Shown here piece after piece: positions 18,880 to 28,102 of a stretch of 48,685 bases of DNA. This stretch comes from Alloprevotella tannerae ATCC 51259 (GTDB lineage: Bacteria; Bacteroidota; Bacteroidia; Bacteroidales; Bacteroidaceae), in assembly GCF_000159995.1 (NCBI RefSeq), contig NZ_GG700642.1, positions 1 to 48,685 of the forward strand, written 5' to 3'. The stretch's first letter is position 1. Every line of letters begins with the position of its first letter. Made by a program: the position numbers and the translations under genes. Under the pieces are notes generated by a model, which saw only the letters and a list, made by a program, of their open reading frames with translations, searched no databases and had not been told where the DNA came from.

Positions 18880-19038
18880 ATGAAAAGAACATTTCAACCG
18901 CACAACAGAAAGCGGAATAATAAGCACGGTTTCCGCCATAGAATGGAAACAAAGAACGGTCGTCGCGTCTTAGCTGCACGTCGTGCTCGCGGTCGCAAGA
19001 AATTGTCCGTTTCTGATGAAGTTCACGGCAAGCGCTAA
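18880..19038 (+). CDS. rpmH: 50S ribosomal protein L34
   Basis: A 52-codon gene. Its start [19 protein letters not shown] and the following [21 protein letters not shown] are unmistakable for L34 (bL34), a small basic protein of the large subunit. The C-terminal eight residues ([10 protein letters not shown] region) are a short Bacteroidetes-like extension. A good terminator follows within 20 bp. It is not next to dnaA or rnpA, as rpmH often is in other phyla. Confidence 0.95.
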   Translation: MKRTFQPHNRKRNNKHGFRHRMETKNGRRVLAARRARGRKKLSVSDEVHGKR

Positions 19039-19058
19039 GATACTACGTGAAGAAGAAT

Positions 19059-19094
19059 AACGAGGAGGAGAGTAATTTCTTTCTCGTTTTTTTT
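19059..19094 (+). terminator. Rho-independent terminator after rpmH
   Basis: AACGAG (19059-19064) pairs with CTCGTT (19083-19088), the loop can extend the stem, and a run of eight T starts at 19087. It lies 20 bp after the rpmH stop. Confidence 0.75.
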
Positions 19095-19243
19095 ATTTCT
19101 ACGCGTAAAGTGAATGCGAAATCAACTCGTGAGGCGCTTTCTGCAACAGGCCTGCTGCACAGGTCAGAAAAGAATGATGATGAAGCAGCGATGGATGACA
19201 CCAAATAAGCCTTTGCAAACTTGGCTTATAGGGCTTGTTTTTG

Positions 19244-19251
19244 TATTTTTG
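19244..19251 (+). promoter_or_regulatory. Promoter of the PASTA-rluD-ddl operon (-33/-7)
   Basis: TATTTTTG at 19244-19251 is preceded by TTG at 19221-19223 with a 20-bp spacer, fitting the Bacteroidetes -33/-7 promoter. The ATG at 19260 is only 8 nt downstream, so the transcript should be leaderless or nearly so. Confidence 0.6.
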
Positions 19252-19259
19252 CCACAAGT

Positions 19260-19910
19260 ATGGAACCGTTTAAGGCACCACAGAAAAATAAGTACGGATT
19301 GCTATTAGGCAATTGCTTAGGGATGCTCCTACTGACGTTTTTACTCGTGGGAGGCGCATTTTATGGGTTAAGACTTTATACCCATCACGGGGAAGAAATT
19401 AAGATGCCGAATTTGCACGGCAAATCTTTTGAAGTGGCAAAGCAGACTTTAAAGGAGATGGGCTTAACGGCAGAAGTCGTCGACACGGGCTTCGTGCGCA
19501 CACTTCCACCCAACGTCATATTAAGTCAGTCCATCTTGCCGGGCGCAAGCATTAAGTCGGGGCGCGTTGTAATGTTGACCATTAACGCTGCGCACGCCAT
19601 CGCCATAGCCTTGCCGGACGTGGTCGACAACTGCTCACGCCGAGAAGCGGAAGCGCGCTTAAAGGCGCTGGGATTCAAACTCACACCGCCAAAACTGATC
19701 GTTGGCGATAGAGATTGGGTTTATGGCATCGAGGTAAACGGAAAGAATGCGATTACCGGTCAACGCATCAGTGTCGATATTCCGATCACACTCGTTGTAG
19801 GTAACGGTAGCGGAACGGAAGAATACAATGGCAATGATAGTTTAGACTATTTCCTCAACGGACCGCAAGAGGAAACTGACGAGTCTGTGATTGACGAGGG
19901 GATAGAATAA
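19260..19910 (+). CDS. PASTA-domain membrane protein
   Basis: A 216-residue bitopic protein with a short cytoplasmic N-terminus, one transmembrane helix (about residues 17-42) and two periplasmic PASTA repeats (about 48-118 and 120-182). In the first, MPNLHGKSFEVAKQTLKEMG is typical; in the second, ALPDVVDNCSRREAEARLKA. An acidic tail follows. PASTA domains bind peptidoglycan or act as structural modules of cell-wall proteins. In Bacteroidetes such a protein precedes RluD and Ddl, which fits a peptidoglycan role. The ATG at 19260 is chosen because it fits the promoter; the frame open from 19221 contains the promoter itself. The gap to rluD is 2 bp. Confidence 0.88.
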   Translation: MEPFKAPQKNKYGLLLGNCLGMLLLTFLLVGGAFYGLRLYTHHGEEIKMPNLHGKSFEVAKQTLKEMGLTAEVVDTGFVRTLPPNVILSQSILPGASIKSGRVVMLTINAAHAIAIALPDVVDNCSRREAEARLKALGFKLTPPKLIVGDRDWVYGIEVNGKNAITGQRISVDIPITLVVGNGSGTEEYNGNDSLDYFLNGPQEETDESVIDEGIE

Positions 19911-19912
19911 GC

Positions 19913-20995
19913 ATGAAGAAGGACGATAAAGACGATTTAATCGAAAAAAACATTGTAGTCGACGACGTAGATGAGGAAGATGGCGGCGGATTGTATGAAC
20001 ATTTTCGCGTCGTAGCCGACAAGGGCCAACAATTGCTTCGTGTAGATAAGTTTCTGATGGCTCATCTGCCCGATACGTCGCGCAATAGAATACAGCAGGC
20101 GGCTAAGGCCGGCTTCATCCACATCAATGGGCGGCCGGAAAAGAGCAATTATCGCGTTAAACCTCACGATGTCGTAACGCTTCTACTCGATCGTCCGCGC
20201 TATGAGAATCTGATAGAGCCGGAAAACATTCCTCTTGATATTGTTTATGAAGACGAGGCGCTGATTGTTGTAAATAAGTCGGCCGGCTTGGTTGTTCATC
20301 CGGGCTTCGGAAACTATACGGGTACGCTGGTCAATGCCTTGGCTTATCATTTGAAGGATGTGGCGGATTATGATCCAAATGATCCCGGAGTGGGGCTGGT
20401 ACATCGAATCGACAAAGATACGAGCGGCTTACTGGTGATCGCGAAGACGCCGGACGCGAAAAGCAAATTGGGCGTACAATTCTTCAATAAAACAACGCGC
20501 CGACGCTATGAGGCGCTGGTGTGGGGCAATGTAAAAACAGATGAAGGCCGCATAGAAGGCAACATAGCGCGCGATCCGCACGACCGATTGCAGATGGCGG
20601 TCTTTGCGCCCGACAGCGGCATTGGCAAACCTGCGGTTACACACTATAAAGTATTGAAACGCTTTGGGTATGTCACGCTCATCGAGTGTCAATTGGAAAC
20701 GGGAAGAACGCACCAAATACGTACACATATGCGCCACATCGGACATCCGTTGTTTAATGACGCGCGCTATGGCGGAGATAAAGTGTTGAGAGGCACTACA
20801 AGTGGCGCCTACAATAGTTTTATCCGAAACTGCTTCGAAATATGCCCACGTCAAGCCTTGCACGCCCGCACTTTAGGATTTAAACACCCGACAACGGGCG
20901 AGGAGATGGACTTCTCTGTACTCCCTCCGCAAGACTTCAATGGCTTGATTGAGAAATGGGAAACGTACGTTTCCGGACTAAACGTGAAATTATAA
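19913..20995 (+). CDS. rluD: RluD-family 23S rRNA pseudouridine synthase
   Basis: A 360-residue RsuA/RluA-family enzyme. An acidic N-terminus (to about residue 30) is followed by an S4 RNA-binding domain (about 40-105, RVDKFLMAHLPDTSRNRIQ). The catalytic domain carries VHRIDKDTSGLLV, with the catalytic Asp at about residue 167. TGRTHQIRTHMRHIGHPLF near residue 265 is the second RluA/RluD signature. It isomerises uridines in 23S rRNA helix 69 in the RluD group. The exact position specificity cannot be shown here. Confidence 0.92.
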   Translation: MKKDDKDDLIEKNIVVDDVDEEDGGGLYEHFRVVADKGQQLLRVDKFLMAHLPDTSRNRIQQAAKAGFIHINGRPEKSNYRVKPHDVVTLLLDRPRYENLIEPENIPLDIVYEDEALIVVNKSAGLVVHPGFGNYTGTLVNALAYHLKDVADYDPNDPGVGLVHRIDKDTSGLLVIAKTPDAKSKLGVQFFNKTTRRRYEALVWGNVKTDEGRIEGNIARDPHDRLQMAVFAPDSGIGKPAVTHYKVLKRFGYVTLIECQLETGRTHQIRTHMRHIGHPLFNDARYGGDKVLRGTTSGAYNSFIRNCFEICPRQALHARTLGFKHPTTGEEMDFSVLPPQDFNGLIEKWETYVSGLNVKL

Positions 20996-20996
20996 A

Positions 20997-22010
20997 ATGA
21001 TAGAAGACACAATGAAAAAGATGATAGCAATCGTTGCAGGAGGTGATTCTTCTGAACACGATGTTTCGCTGCGCAGTGCGGCAGGGATTTTATCCTTTAT
21101 GGATTCCCAAAAGTATGATGTCTATATTGTAGAAATCAAAGGCAATAACTGGACGGCTCATTATGGACAAGAGGATTGCCCGATAGACCGCAACGACTTC
21201 ACCTTTACGGCAACGGATGGTAAACACGCATTTGACTTTGCTTATATTACGATCCACGGAACGCCGGGTGAGAACGGCATCTTGCAGGGCTACTTCGATT
21301 TGATCGGAATTCCCTACTCAACGAGTGACGTCTTGGTTGAGGCACTTACATTTAATAAATACGCACTTAATACGTTCTTGCGCTCTGCGGCGGATAAGGC
21401 CTTGAATATTGCAGATGCTATCTTAGTACGCAAAGGAGAAACAGAGCCGAATGATGCATACATCGTAGAACGTTTAGGCTTGCCTTGCTTCGTTAAACCA
21501 AACGCTGGCGGAAGTAGCTTCGGCGTAACGAAAGTGAAAACGATTGATGCTGTTAGACCGGCAATTGAGAAGGCATTGCTGGAAAGCGATGAAGTAATGA
21601 TCGAAAAAATGATCGTCGGGACGGAAATTACTTGTGGTGCTTACAAAAAGGGCAACGAGATTATTACATTCCCCATTACGGAAGTTGTAACAGAAGAAGA
21701 ATTCTTTGATTACGATGCTAAATACAATGGGAAAGTAGATGAGATAACACCCGCTCGCTTGGCTGAGGCAACGGCAGAACGCGTAAGCGCGATGACAAAA
21801 TCTATCTACGGCTTACTCAATTGTTATGGCATCATACGAATAGACTATATCCTCTCCGGAAAGAAAGGGCAAGAGGAGATCAATCTTTTAGAAATCAACA
21901 CAACCCCCGGTATGACCACAACAAGCTTCATACCTCAACAGGTGCGTGCCGCTGGTTTGGAGATCGCCGAAGTTCTTTCAGATATCATTGAGGGACGCTT
22001 TGACGCTTAA
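20997..22010 (+). CDS. ddl: D-alanine--D-alanine ligase
   Basis: A 337-residue ATP-grasp ligase making D-Ala-D-Ala for peptidoglycan. N-terminal IAIVAGGDSSEHDVSLRSA, ITIHGTPGENGILQGYFD, CFVKPNAGGSSFGVTKV in the ATP-grasp loop, and LLEINTTPGMTTTSFIPQQ at the metal site are all present. Two starts are possible: ATG 20997, one base after the rluD stop, or ATG 21012 (MKKMIAIVAGG), which is closer to the usual N-terminus. It is cotranscribed with rluD and the PASTA gene. Confidence 0.95.
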   Translation: MIEDTMKKMIAIVAGGDSSEHDVSLRSAAGILSFMDSQKYDVYIVEIKGNNWTAHYGQEDCPIDRNDFTFTATDGKHAFDFAYITIHGTPGENGILQGYFDLIGIPYSTSDVLVEALTFNKYALNTFLRSAADKALNIADAILVRKGETEPNDAYIVERLGLPCFVKPNAGGSSFGVTKVKTIDAVRPAIEKALLESDEVMIEKMIVGTEITCGAYKKGNEIITFPITEVVTEEEFFDYDAKYNGKVDEITPARLAEATAERVSAMTKSIYGLLNCYGIIRIDYILSGKKGQEEINLLEINTTPGMTTTSFIPQQVRAAGLEIAEVLSDIIEGRFDA

Positions 22011-22045
22011 ACCAGATTGTTTCCTTTATAAACTATTCCTATCCT

Positions 22046-23194
22046 ATGTTTACTCCTGCCGAATTTGACGCGATACGTGCTTATGAAGATCGCGATTTAG
22101 GTGCGACAATTAAGTCCTTATTTGCTGATGAGGCCTTTAGAGGTGTGTTGCAAAGCCTTTTCCCCAATCAGTCTTTACCACTCTTGGAAAAACAATTAAG
22201 TAGCTATACAAGCATCTTGGAATTCCAAAAGAAATTTATCCACGGCTTAGTCACGCAACTGATACAAAAGACCGGCAATGGGTTAACTTTAGACATCTCT
22301 GCGCTAACAAACAAGGGGTTACCTTATACTTATATCTCCAATCATCGGGATATTATCTTAGATTCTGCTCTGTTGGACATTCTGCTGATTGACGCAGAGT
22401 TTCCACAGACTGTAGAAATTGCGATTGGAGATAATCTGCTTGTTTACCCTTGGATTAAACATCTCGTCCGCTTGAATAAGGCTTTTATTGTGCAGCGCTC
22501 TTTGAGCTTGCGCGAAATGCTCGCGGCCAGCAAACTTATGAGTCGATATATGCATTTCGTGATTACGCAGAAGAAAAATCCTATCTGGATCGCTCAACGC
22601 GAAGGACGGGCTAAGGATGGTAATGACCGCACGCAAGAAGCCGTATTAAAGATGATTGCAATGGGAGGAGAAGGTACGGCAACCGAACGTTTAATGGCTA
22701 TGCACATCGTTCCTTTGTCCATAAGCTACGAATTTGATCCTTGCGACTTCTTAAAAGCGAAGGAGTTTCAAATGAAGCGGGACAATCCAGCATATAAAAA
22801 GACGCGTGCTGATGATCTTATCAATATGCAGACGGGTCTCTTTGGTTACAAAGGTCGTGTGCACTACGCTTGTGCGCCATGCATAGATGATTGGATTGCG
22901 ACACGGGAAGGCCTTTCGAATGCAGAATTCTTTGCTGCAACGGCTCGACGCTTGGATGAAGAAATCTATCGTAACTATCGCCTTTATCCGAACAATTTCG
23001 TGGCACTTGACTTACTTAATAATGGGAAAGATTACATTTCTCATTATTCAGGAGAGGATAAAGCTCAATTTGAGCAATACCTACGACAACAAATCGACAA
23101 GATAGATTTGCCTAATAAAGATGAAGCTTTCTTGCGCGAACGTCTTCTGGAAATGTATGCTAATCCGGCCAAGAATCAGTTAGCTGTCTCCTAA
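22046..23194 (+). CDS. 1-acyl-glycerol-3-phosphate acyltransferase-like protein
   Basis: A 382-residue protein with a PlsC-type acyltransferase domain. The first motif is SNHRDIILDS near residue 100, spaced H-x5-D instead of the common H-x4-D, a variant I believe is usual in this Bacteroidetes group. Later blocks include FIVQRSLSLREML and IWIAQREGRAKDGNDRT, equivalent to the acceptor-binding EGxR region. It probably acylates a phospholipid precursor or related lipid. It has no obvious transmembrane helix. It follows ddl by 35 bp and may belong to the same operon. Confidence 0.82.
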   Translation: MFTPAEFDAIRAYEDRDLGATIKSLFADEAFRGVLQSLFPNQSLPLLEKQLSSYTSILEFQKKFIHGLVTQLIQKTGNGLTLDISALTNKGLPYTYISNHRDIILDSALLDILLIDAEFPQTVEIAIGDNLLVYPWIKHLVRLNKAFIVQRSLSLREMLAASKLMSRYMHFVITQKKNPIWIAQREGRAKDGNDRTQEAVLKMIAMGGEGTATERLMAMHIVPLSISYEFDPCDFLKAKEFQMKRDNPAYKKTRADDLINMQTGLFGYKGRVHYACAPCIDDWIATREGLSNAEFFAATARRLDEEIYRNYRLYPNNFVALDLLNNGKDYISHYSGEDKAQFEQYLRQQIDKIDLPNKDEAFLRERLLEMYANPAKNQLAVS

Positions 23195-23205
23195 ATTAAC
23201 AACAA

Positions 23206-23838
23206 ATGCTGCAGGCTCGTCATACATTATATATAAGTGCGATTGCTACCCTCTCTTGTTTGTATTTTTGTGCAAGTTGTACAAAAGAAGAAGGCTACGC
23301 GCCCAATTATCGTATTGATTTAGCCGAAGTCGAAGTAGATCCTACTGGCAAAATAGAAAGTTTTACGACCGATGATCGTACAACGTTCCGACTACCTCAT
23401 ACATACAAAGTCAACTACCGAGACACCCTGTTGCGAGCACGTGTTTTTTTCATCACATTAGCGGAAGAAAAAGCCATGCTAAAGCAAATAGCGCCAATTT
23501 TGGCCCCACACCCCATCAAGTTGCAGGCTGAAAAAATCAAGATGGACCCAATCACACTCCAATCTATTTGGAGAGGGGGAGACTATATCAACCTACGATT
23601 AAATATTCTTTCCGGCGAGCCACAGGCCGCACATTATTGGGGCTTTGTAGACCAAGGCCTTCGCGAACGAACGCGATACATAACCCTCTATCATTCCCAG
23701 AATGGAGATCCGGAATATTATACGCGTGAAGTTTATCTCTCTTGCCCCTTGCGTCAGTGCAATATCCAAAAGGGAGATTCCATCGCCATTAAAATTCAGA
23801 CTAGACAAGGCTTAATAATAAAGAAGTTTGTTTACTAA
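23206..23838 (+). CDS. NigD-like lipoprotein
   Basis: A 210-residue secreted protein. A signal peptide with hydrophobic core (LYISAIATLSCLYF) ends in a lipobox CASC, predicting lipidation at about Cys25. The mature part, with YRIDLAEVEVDPTGKIESF and FRLPHTYKVNYRDTLLRARV, resembles NigD-like Bacteroidetes lipoproteins of unknown function; this match is from memory. The ATG lies 11 bp after the acyltransferase stop. Confidence 0.7.
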   Translation: MLQARHTLYISAIATLSCLYFCASCTKEEGYAPNYRIDLAEVEVDPTGKIESFTTDDRTTFRLPHTYKVNYRDTLLRARVFFITLAEEKAMLKQIAPILAPHPIKLQAEKIKMDPITLQSIWRGGDYINLRLNILSGEPQAAHYWGFVDQGLRERTRYITLYHSQNGDPEYYTREVYLSCPLRQCNIQKGDSIAIKIQTRQGLIIKKFVY

Positions 23839-23870
23839 ACACAAGACACAGAACCATTCAGAGAGACATT

Positions 23871-24812
23871 ATGATCGCTTTTCATCCTATTACAATGGCT
23901 GATCGTGAAGCCATACGCGAAATAGTATACCACTCCGAATGTCGTAATTGCGACCTCAATTTTGTCAACCTTATGAGTTGGCGTTTCTATTACGATACAG
24001 AAGTAGCTATCCACGAAGGTTGGCTGCTCTTCCGTTTTAAAACCGAAGGTCATAATGCATATTTAGCACCGACAGGCAAGGGAGATTGGGCAAAAGTAAT
24101 CCGCGATATGATTGCCGATGCCACAGAATTAGGACATCCATTCTTGATGCTGGGCGTAACAGAGTATTCACTCAATTATATGAACGATGCCCTACCCAAC
24201 TATTTCTTTGCTACAGCCGATCGCAGCTATACTGACTACATCTACAATCGGGAAGCATTAGCGACATTGGCTGGAAAAAAACTCCAACAAAAGCGCAATC
24301 ACGCCAATAAGTTTCAAAAGCTTTACCCCGATTACGAATTCCTGCCACTCACGCAGGAACTTATTCCCGAATGTCTACGTCTGCGCGAACTTTGGCAAGC
24401 GCATAAAGAAGACGAAGATGGTCGCCTAAGCCCTGATGTTGAAAAACAAAGCATTGAATATGCGTTCTCACATTGGGAGGAACTGGGCTGCCAAGGCGGT
24501 GTCATTCGTATAAACGGAAAGATCGCGGCCTTCACTTACGGCGGTCCGGTAAATTATGATACCTTCGACGTTTGCGTGGAAAAAGCCAACTATAATTACG
24601 AAGGAATTTATGCCGTCATCAATCGCGACTTCGTTCGTAGTCTGCCGGAACAATATATACACATCAATCGAGAGGAAGATTTAGGCATTCCGGGCTTGCG
24701 CCGCGCGAAGGAATCCTATAAGCCCGAACTGCTCTTGCATAAATTTACCATTATGCTGAAGCATCCGTTGGGTGAACAAAATAATACGCCGACCACCGAA
24801 CCGACTGAGTGA
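23871..24812 (+). CDS. DUF2156 (LPG synthetase C-terminal-like) protein
   Basis: A 313-residue protein of two GNAT-like halves. It starts FHPITMADREAIREIVYHSE and contains KKLQQKRNHANKFQKLYPDY and EDLGIPGLRRAKESYKPE, features of DUF2156/phosphatidylglycerol lysyltransferase C-terminal domains. Related soluble proteins may transfer aminoacyl groups or act on unknown substrates; the membrane flippase domain of MprF is absent here. Its stop overlaps the start of the next GNAT gene (TGATG), so the two are translationally coupled. Confidence 0.82.
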   Translation: MIAFHPITMADREAIREIVYHSECRNCDLNFVNLMSWRFYYDTEVAIHEGWLLFRFKTEGHNAYLAPTGKGDWAKVIRDMIADATELGHPFLMLGVTEYSLNYMNDALPNYFFATADRSYTDYIYNREALATLAGKKLQQKRNHANKFQKLYPDYEFLPLTQELIPECLRLRELWQAHKEDEDGRLSPDVEKQSIEYAFSHWEELGCQGGVIRINGKIAAFTYGGPVNYDTFDVCVEKANYNYEGIYAVINRDFVRSLPEQYIHINREEDLGIPGLRRAKESYKPELLLHKFTIMLKHPLGEQNNTPTTEPTE

Positions 24813-25861
24813 TGACAACAGAAGAAATGCGTCAGCGCGAATTAGAAGATTCGAGGGCCTTGTGGCAAACTTGCTTTCCTAACGATAGCACTGAATTTCT
24901 GGACCTTTATTTTCGAGAGAAATACAACCCCTCGGTCAACCTGATCCATTATGTAAATGAGCGTCCGGCTGCCGTAATGCAACTACTCCCCTATCGTTTG
25001 CGTTGCTTTGGTCAAACAGTAAACGTAGGATATGTCTCCGGCTTATGCACCCATCCCGATTTTCGTGGAAGAGGTTTGGCAAAACTACTCTTAGATAAAG
25101 CCCACCGACGTCTATACGAGCAGGGAGCCGTCTTTAGTTTGCTAATTCCGGACAGCGATGACCTGCGCCGCTTCTACACGAAGCCTTCTCACGGCGCTTA
25201 CGCTACGATTTCTTATCGCAAAGAAGAGTCTTGGTTGCCTACGGGCAATGCTTATCCCGCCTACTCCATTTCCCCAATCGCCCCCTACGATGCCGACGTC
25301 TTCGTCTTGCACCAACAATTGGATCTGCGCACAGATAACGCGCTGCTATCTTCGTTTTCTGATTGGCAAGTCGCCATTGCCACTTGTCAACTTGAGGGTG
25401 GACAGGCTTTAGTGGCGCGGCGTAAGGGCAAGCCTACAGGCATCACACTCGCCGTTAAAGAATCGGACGGACGAGTCGTCTTACGCGACTTCTTGGCTAA
25501 ACGTCCTGGTGCAAAAGGGGCATTGATTCAGTTTCTTTCAGAGCACTACGATGTGCCGATCATTTATGATCGTGCCCCTTGTCAGCCAACACAACCAGAG
25601 GCTCAGCCCTATTTGATGATGCGCATCGTAAACATGCAGAAGTTTGTCCAACTTTTCTACCAGCCCACGTTGTTTTCTTCTTTTGAAGCACAGATCAAAG
25701 ACGATCTAAGCATCCCTGAAAACAACGGCACGTGGATATACACAAACAACCAAGTTCTCCATAGTCCGACGATGACTGCCAACGCACTATCTCCGGCCAA
25801 TTTTTTAACCAATTACTGGCCTAACCTCAAGATCTCAGTCCGCAACCTCCTTGACGAATAA
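24812..25861 (+). CDS. GNAT-family N-acetyltransferase (Eis-like)
   Basis: A 349-residue protein. The acetyl-CoA site is seen in YVSGLCTHPDFRGRGLAKLLLDKA near residues 75-98 (RGRGLA is the pyrophosphate loop). A second domain follows, as in Eis-type acetyltransferases. The ATG at 24812 overlaps the stop of the upstream gene; a GTG at 24809 is also in frame. The substrate is unknown. Coupling with the DUF2156 gene suggests they act on the same aminoacyl or amino substrate, which is inference. Confidence 0.8.
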   Translation: MTTEEMRQRELEDSRALWQTCFPNDSTEFLDLYFREKYNPSVNLIHYVNERPAAVMQLLPYRLRCFGQTVNVGYVSGLCTHPDFRGRGLAKLLLDKAHRRLYEQGAVFSLLIPDSDDLRRFYTKPSHGAYATISYRKEESWLPTGNAYPAYSISPIAPYDADVFVLHQQLDLRTDNALLSSFSDWQVAIATCQLEGGQALVARRKGKPTGITLAVKESDGRVVLRDFLAKRPGAKGALIQFLSEHYDVPIIYDRAPCQPTQPEAQPYLMMRIVNMQKFVQLFYQPTLFSSFEAQIKDDLSIPENNGTWIYTNNQVLHSPTMTANALSPANFLTNYWPNLKISVRNLLDE

Positions 25862-26063
25862 AGATGAATTCCCGAAAAAGCATATATTTTTCAGGATTTC
25901 GTTTATCTGATTGGCGCACAAGGCGGGAACCGCTATAAACAGCAATCGAAAAGCGATGCTTACATTGCGTTTGGCAAAGACGTCAAGCAAGAAGCGACAC
26001 GCCAAAGCTCGCGCTGAGAACAAACAGGACAAAACGGAGCGCAGCAGGTTGCACCCTAAAGCG

Positions 26064-26102
26064 AAAGACCTCTCAAACCTAAAGGGTTCGAGAGGTCTTT
26101 TT
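26064..26102. terminator. Bidirectional terminator between GNAT and TPR genes
   Basis: AAAGACCTCTC (26064-26074) and GAGAGGTCTTT (26090-26100) form an 11-bp perfect stem flanked by T on the right and A on the left, so it can stop transcripts from both convergent genes. The 25862-26063 segment before it contains no convincing gene. Confidence 0.85.
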
Positions 26103-26121
26103 ATTGGCGTATTATTGTATT

Positions 26122-27606
26122 TTACTTCACGCTATTCAAGAAGCTGGAAGCTTTCTTACCTAAGTCGTTCGTAGGATCTACAGAAAGCAGCTCAGTTGTC
26201 ACCTTACGGGCTTCCGCATTCATATCGTTTTGGATAAAGTAAGATACCAAGTAGCTCAAAGCCTGAATGCGAACTGACTTCACGTCATCGTCCGTACCGC
26301 AACGCTTCAATACTTCCTCGAAGTAAGTGCGTGCCTTACCTGCTTCCGCAGATTTGATATCTCCCTTGCCGGCAAACATACGTGCAAGCATCAAAGAAGA
26401 TTGATACTGTTCAGTCTCTGCACTATTAAATTGCTCGAAGAGCGAAACGGCTTTATCAAAATACTCATTGCGTTTGTCAGCAGCAATGGTTTCATCTTGG
26501 CTGGCGCGTGCATAAATCTCGCCCAAGCGAAGATTGTCGCGAGAGTCAACCTTGTCGCCTGCCAAAGAAAGATATTTAGAAAAGCGTTCGATAGCTTTTT
26601 CTGCTTGTTTATTTCTGCTATATAGGTTTGCCACGTCTTTGTAGCCGGTAGCCTTTGTCGGATCCAAAGACAATGCCTGCTCGTAGTAAGAAATAGCCGT
26701 AGGAATGTCGTTCAACTGATCAGCAGTGAATGTGCCGGCATACTCATAATCCAAGTAGATGTAGAAAGAATCCGGAAACATTTTTTCCGTCAAGTACTTG
26801 ATAGACTCTTTAGCCTTTTCTGTATCTTCGTTGTTCACGTCTGCGAAGAATGTCATACGCTTCAATGCAATCGACTTCGGGAACATCGTTTGATACTGGC
26901 GACTTACATCAGCCAACTTAAAGAAATCTGCCGTCGAATACAAGCTATTCACGTAGTTTTCTACCGTTGCTTGATAAATATGGTCTGTATCTTGAGGCAC
27001 TGCAGCAAAGAATGCTTTGTAGTTCTTCACAGCTGCCTTGTACTTGTCCAAATTATAATTGATGTCGCCCAACTCTTTTTGCACACTATAGTTGCCCGGC
27101 TCAATCTTTTGTATACGCTCGAGCGCTTCAACTGCCACAGCGGGGTTCACGTTTTTGTAAACGTGTGCATTTTGCTTCAATGCGGAGATATTTGTAGAGT
27201 CAATGCGTAGCACTTCATCAAAGCGCATACCTGCGTTACCATAATCATGACGCAACAAAGCTACACGGCCTTCAAACATCAAGCCCGGAATGTAAGTCGG
27301 AGCTATGGTATACAACTGGTCTGCACACTTTTTTGCCAAAGGGAATACGCGTTTGTTCAAGAAGAAATCGCCGACGTTGATGAGTTCGTCCTTGTCGTTC
27401 TTGATTTTCTTAAACATCTTGAGGAACACAGCGTAAGCCTTGTCCGGCTGTTCCAACTGTTGTTCCATGACCTGCTGCGCCATAGCAGCGTTCTCTCCGG
27501 TCAGAGGCTTAGCCTCATAGCCCTTGTCGTTTTGCGCCTTTGCAGCTCCTGCGCCAAAAAGAAGCATAGCAGCTAAAGCGAGACTGTAAAGCAGTTTTTG
27601 TTTCAT
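26122..27606 (-). CDS. TPR-repeat periplasmic protein
   Basis: A 494-residue protein with a signal peptide (MKQKLLYSLALAAMLLF, cleavage after about AKA-Q25). Multiple tetratricopeptide-like helical pairs follow throughout, for example AVEALERIQKIEPGNYSVQK, YKAAVKNYKAFFAAVP, AISYYEQALSLDPTKATGYK and AEKAIERFSKYLSLAGD. No catalytic motif is seen, so it is likely a scaffold. In Bacteroidales a TPR protein commonly ends the exbB-exbD-exbD-tonB-pstS-like cluster, as here, though a 907-bp gap and its own promoter separate it. Confidence 0.85.
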   Translation of the reverse strand: MKQKLLYSLALAAMLLFGAGAAKAQNDKGYEAKPLTGENAAMAQQVMEQQLEQPDKAYAVFLKMFKKIKNDKDELINVGDFFLNKRVFPLAKKCADQLYTIAPTYIPGLMFEGRVALLRHDYGNAGMRFDEVLRIDSTNISALKQNAHVYKNVNPAVAVEALERIQKIEPGNYSVQKELGDINYNLDKYKAAVKNYKAFFAAVPQDTDHIYQATVENYVNSLYSTADFFKLADVSRQYQTMFPKSIALKRMTFFADVNNEDTEKAKESIKYLTEKMFPDSFYIYLDYEYAGTFTADQLNDIPTAISYYEQALSLDPTKATGYKDVANLYSRNKQAEKAIERFSKYLSLAGDKVDSRDNLRLGEIYARASQDETIAADKRNEYFDKAVSLFEQFNSAETEQYQSSLMLARMFAGKGDIKSAEAGKARTYFEEVLKRCGTDDDVKSVRIQALSYLVSYFIQNDMNAEARKVTTELLSVDPTNDLGKKASSFLNSVK

Positions 27607-27732
27607 AATCTATTATTTTTCTTTATTCTTTTTCTTCAATGTTCATCAACTAAGCCAAAAGTGCAGGTTCTGCGACGGCCAATTGCTTCATCTTTTATAA
27701 GGAACATCAGACTACAGCAAGCTGATTAAGGG

Positions 27733-27740
27733 CAAAATTA
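27733..27740 (-). promoter_or_regulatory. Promoter -7 box of the TPR gene
   Basis: TAATTTTG on the minus strand fits TAnnTTTG and gives a leader of about 120 nt. Confidence 0.5.
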
Positions 27741-28102
27741 GCGAAATCTTTTAATCCCAACTAACAAGTAAACTAAAAATATGGCCTTTTATTGTTATTT
27801 GAGGGCATAGGATTGGACTTCGTTGCTCTTTTTCGCCACGGTGTGCACATGGGGCTTCTTTTTGAGCAGGAAACATTTTATTTTGGAGCACACACGCTTT
27901 GCGCTTTTGGCTATTTTGTAGCGGCATTATTCTTCGAAGGGATTATTGCCTTCAAGGAGGATACTAGTAAGTGACAGTGAGAGTCTGTCTATATTTAGTA
28001 GTCAACAGAAAATCTTGTTCACGTTCAAATCTGCGCCATTTTGTCTCTTTGAATATTAGCACCCTAAAAGTTTGGCAGACTTGCTGCACCTATCTCTCTA
28101 TG

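Noticed and set aside
25911-26174. Plus-strand frame beginning MAHKAG, superficially like ribosomal protein L27
   Set aside because: It starts with TTG, the similarity ends after a few residues, and it runs through the bidirectional terminator at 26064-26102.
27792-27974. Plus-strand 60-codon frame in the TPR upstream region
   Set aside because: It has a TTG start, no recognisable family and no promoter or coupling to neighbours.
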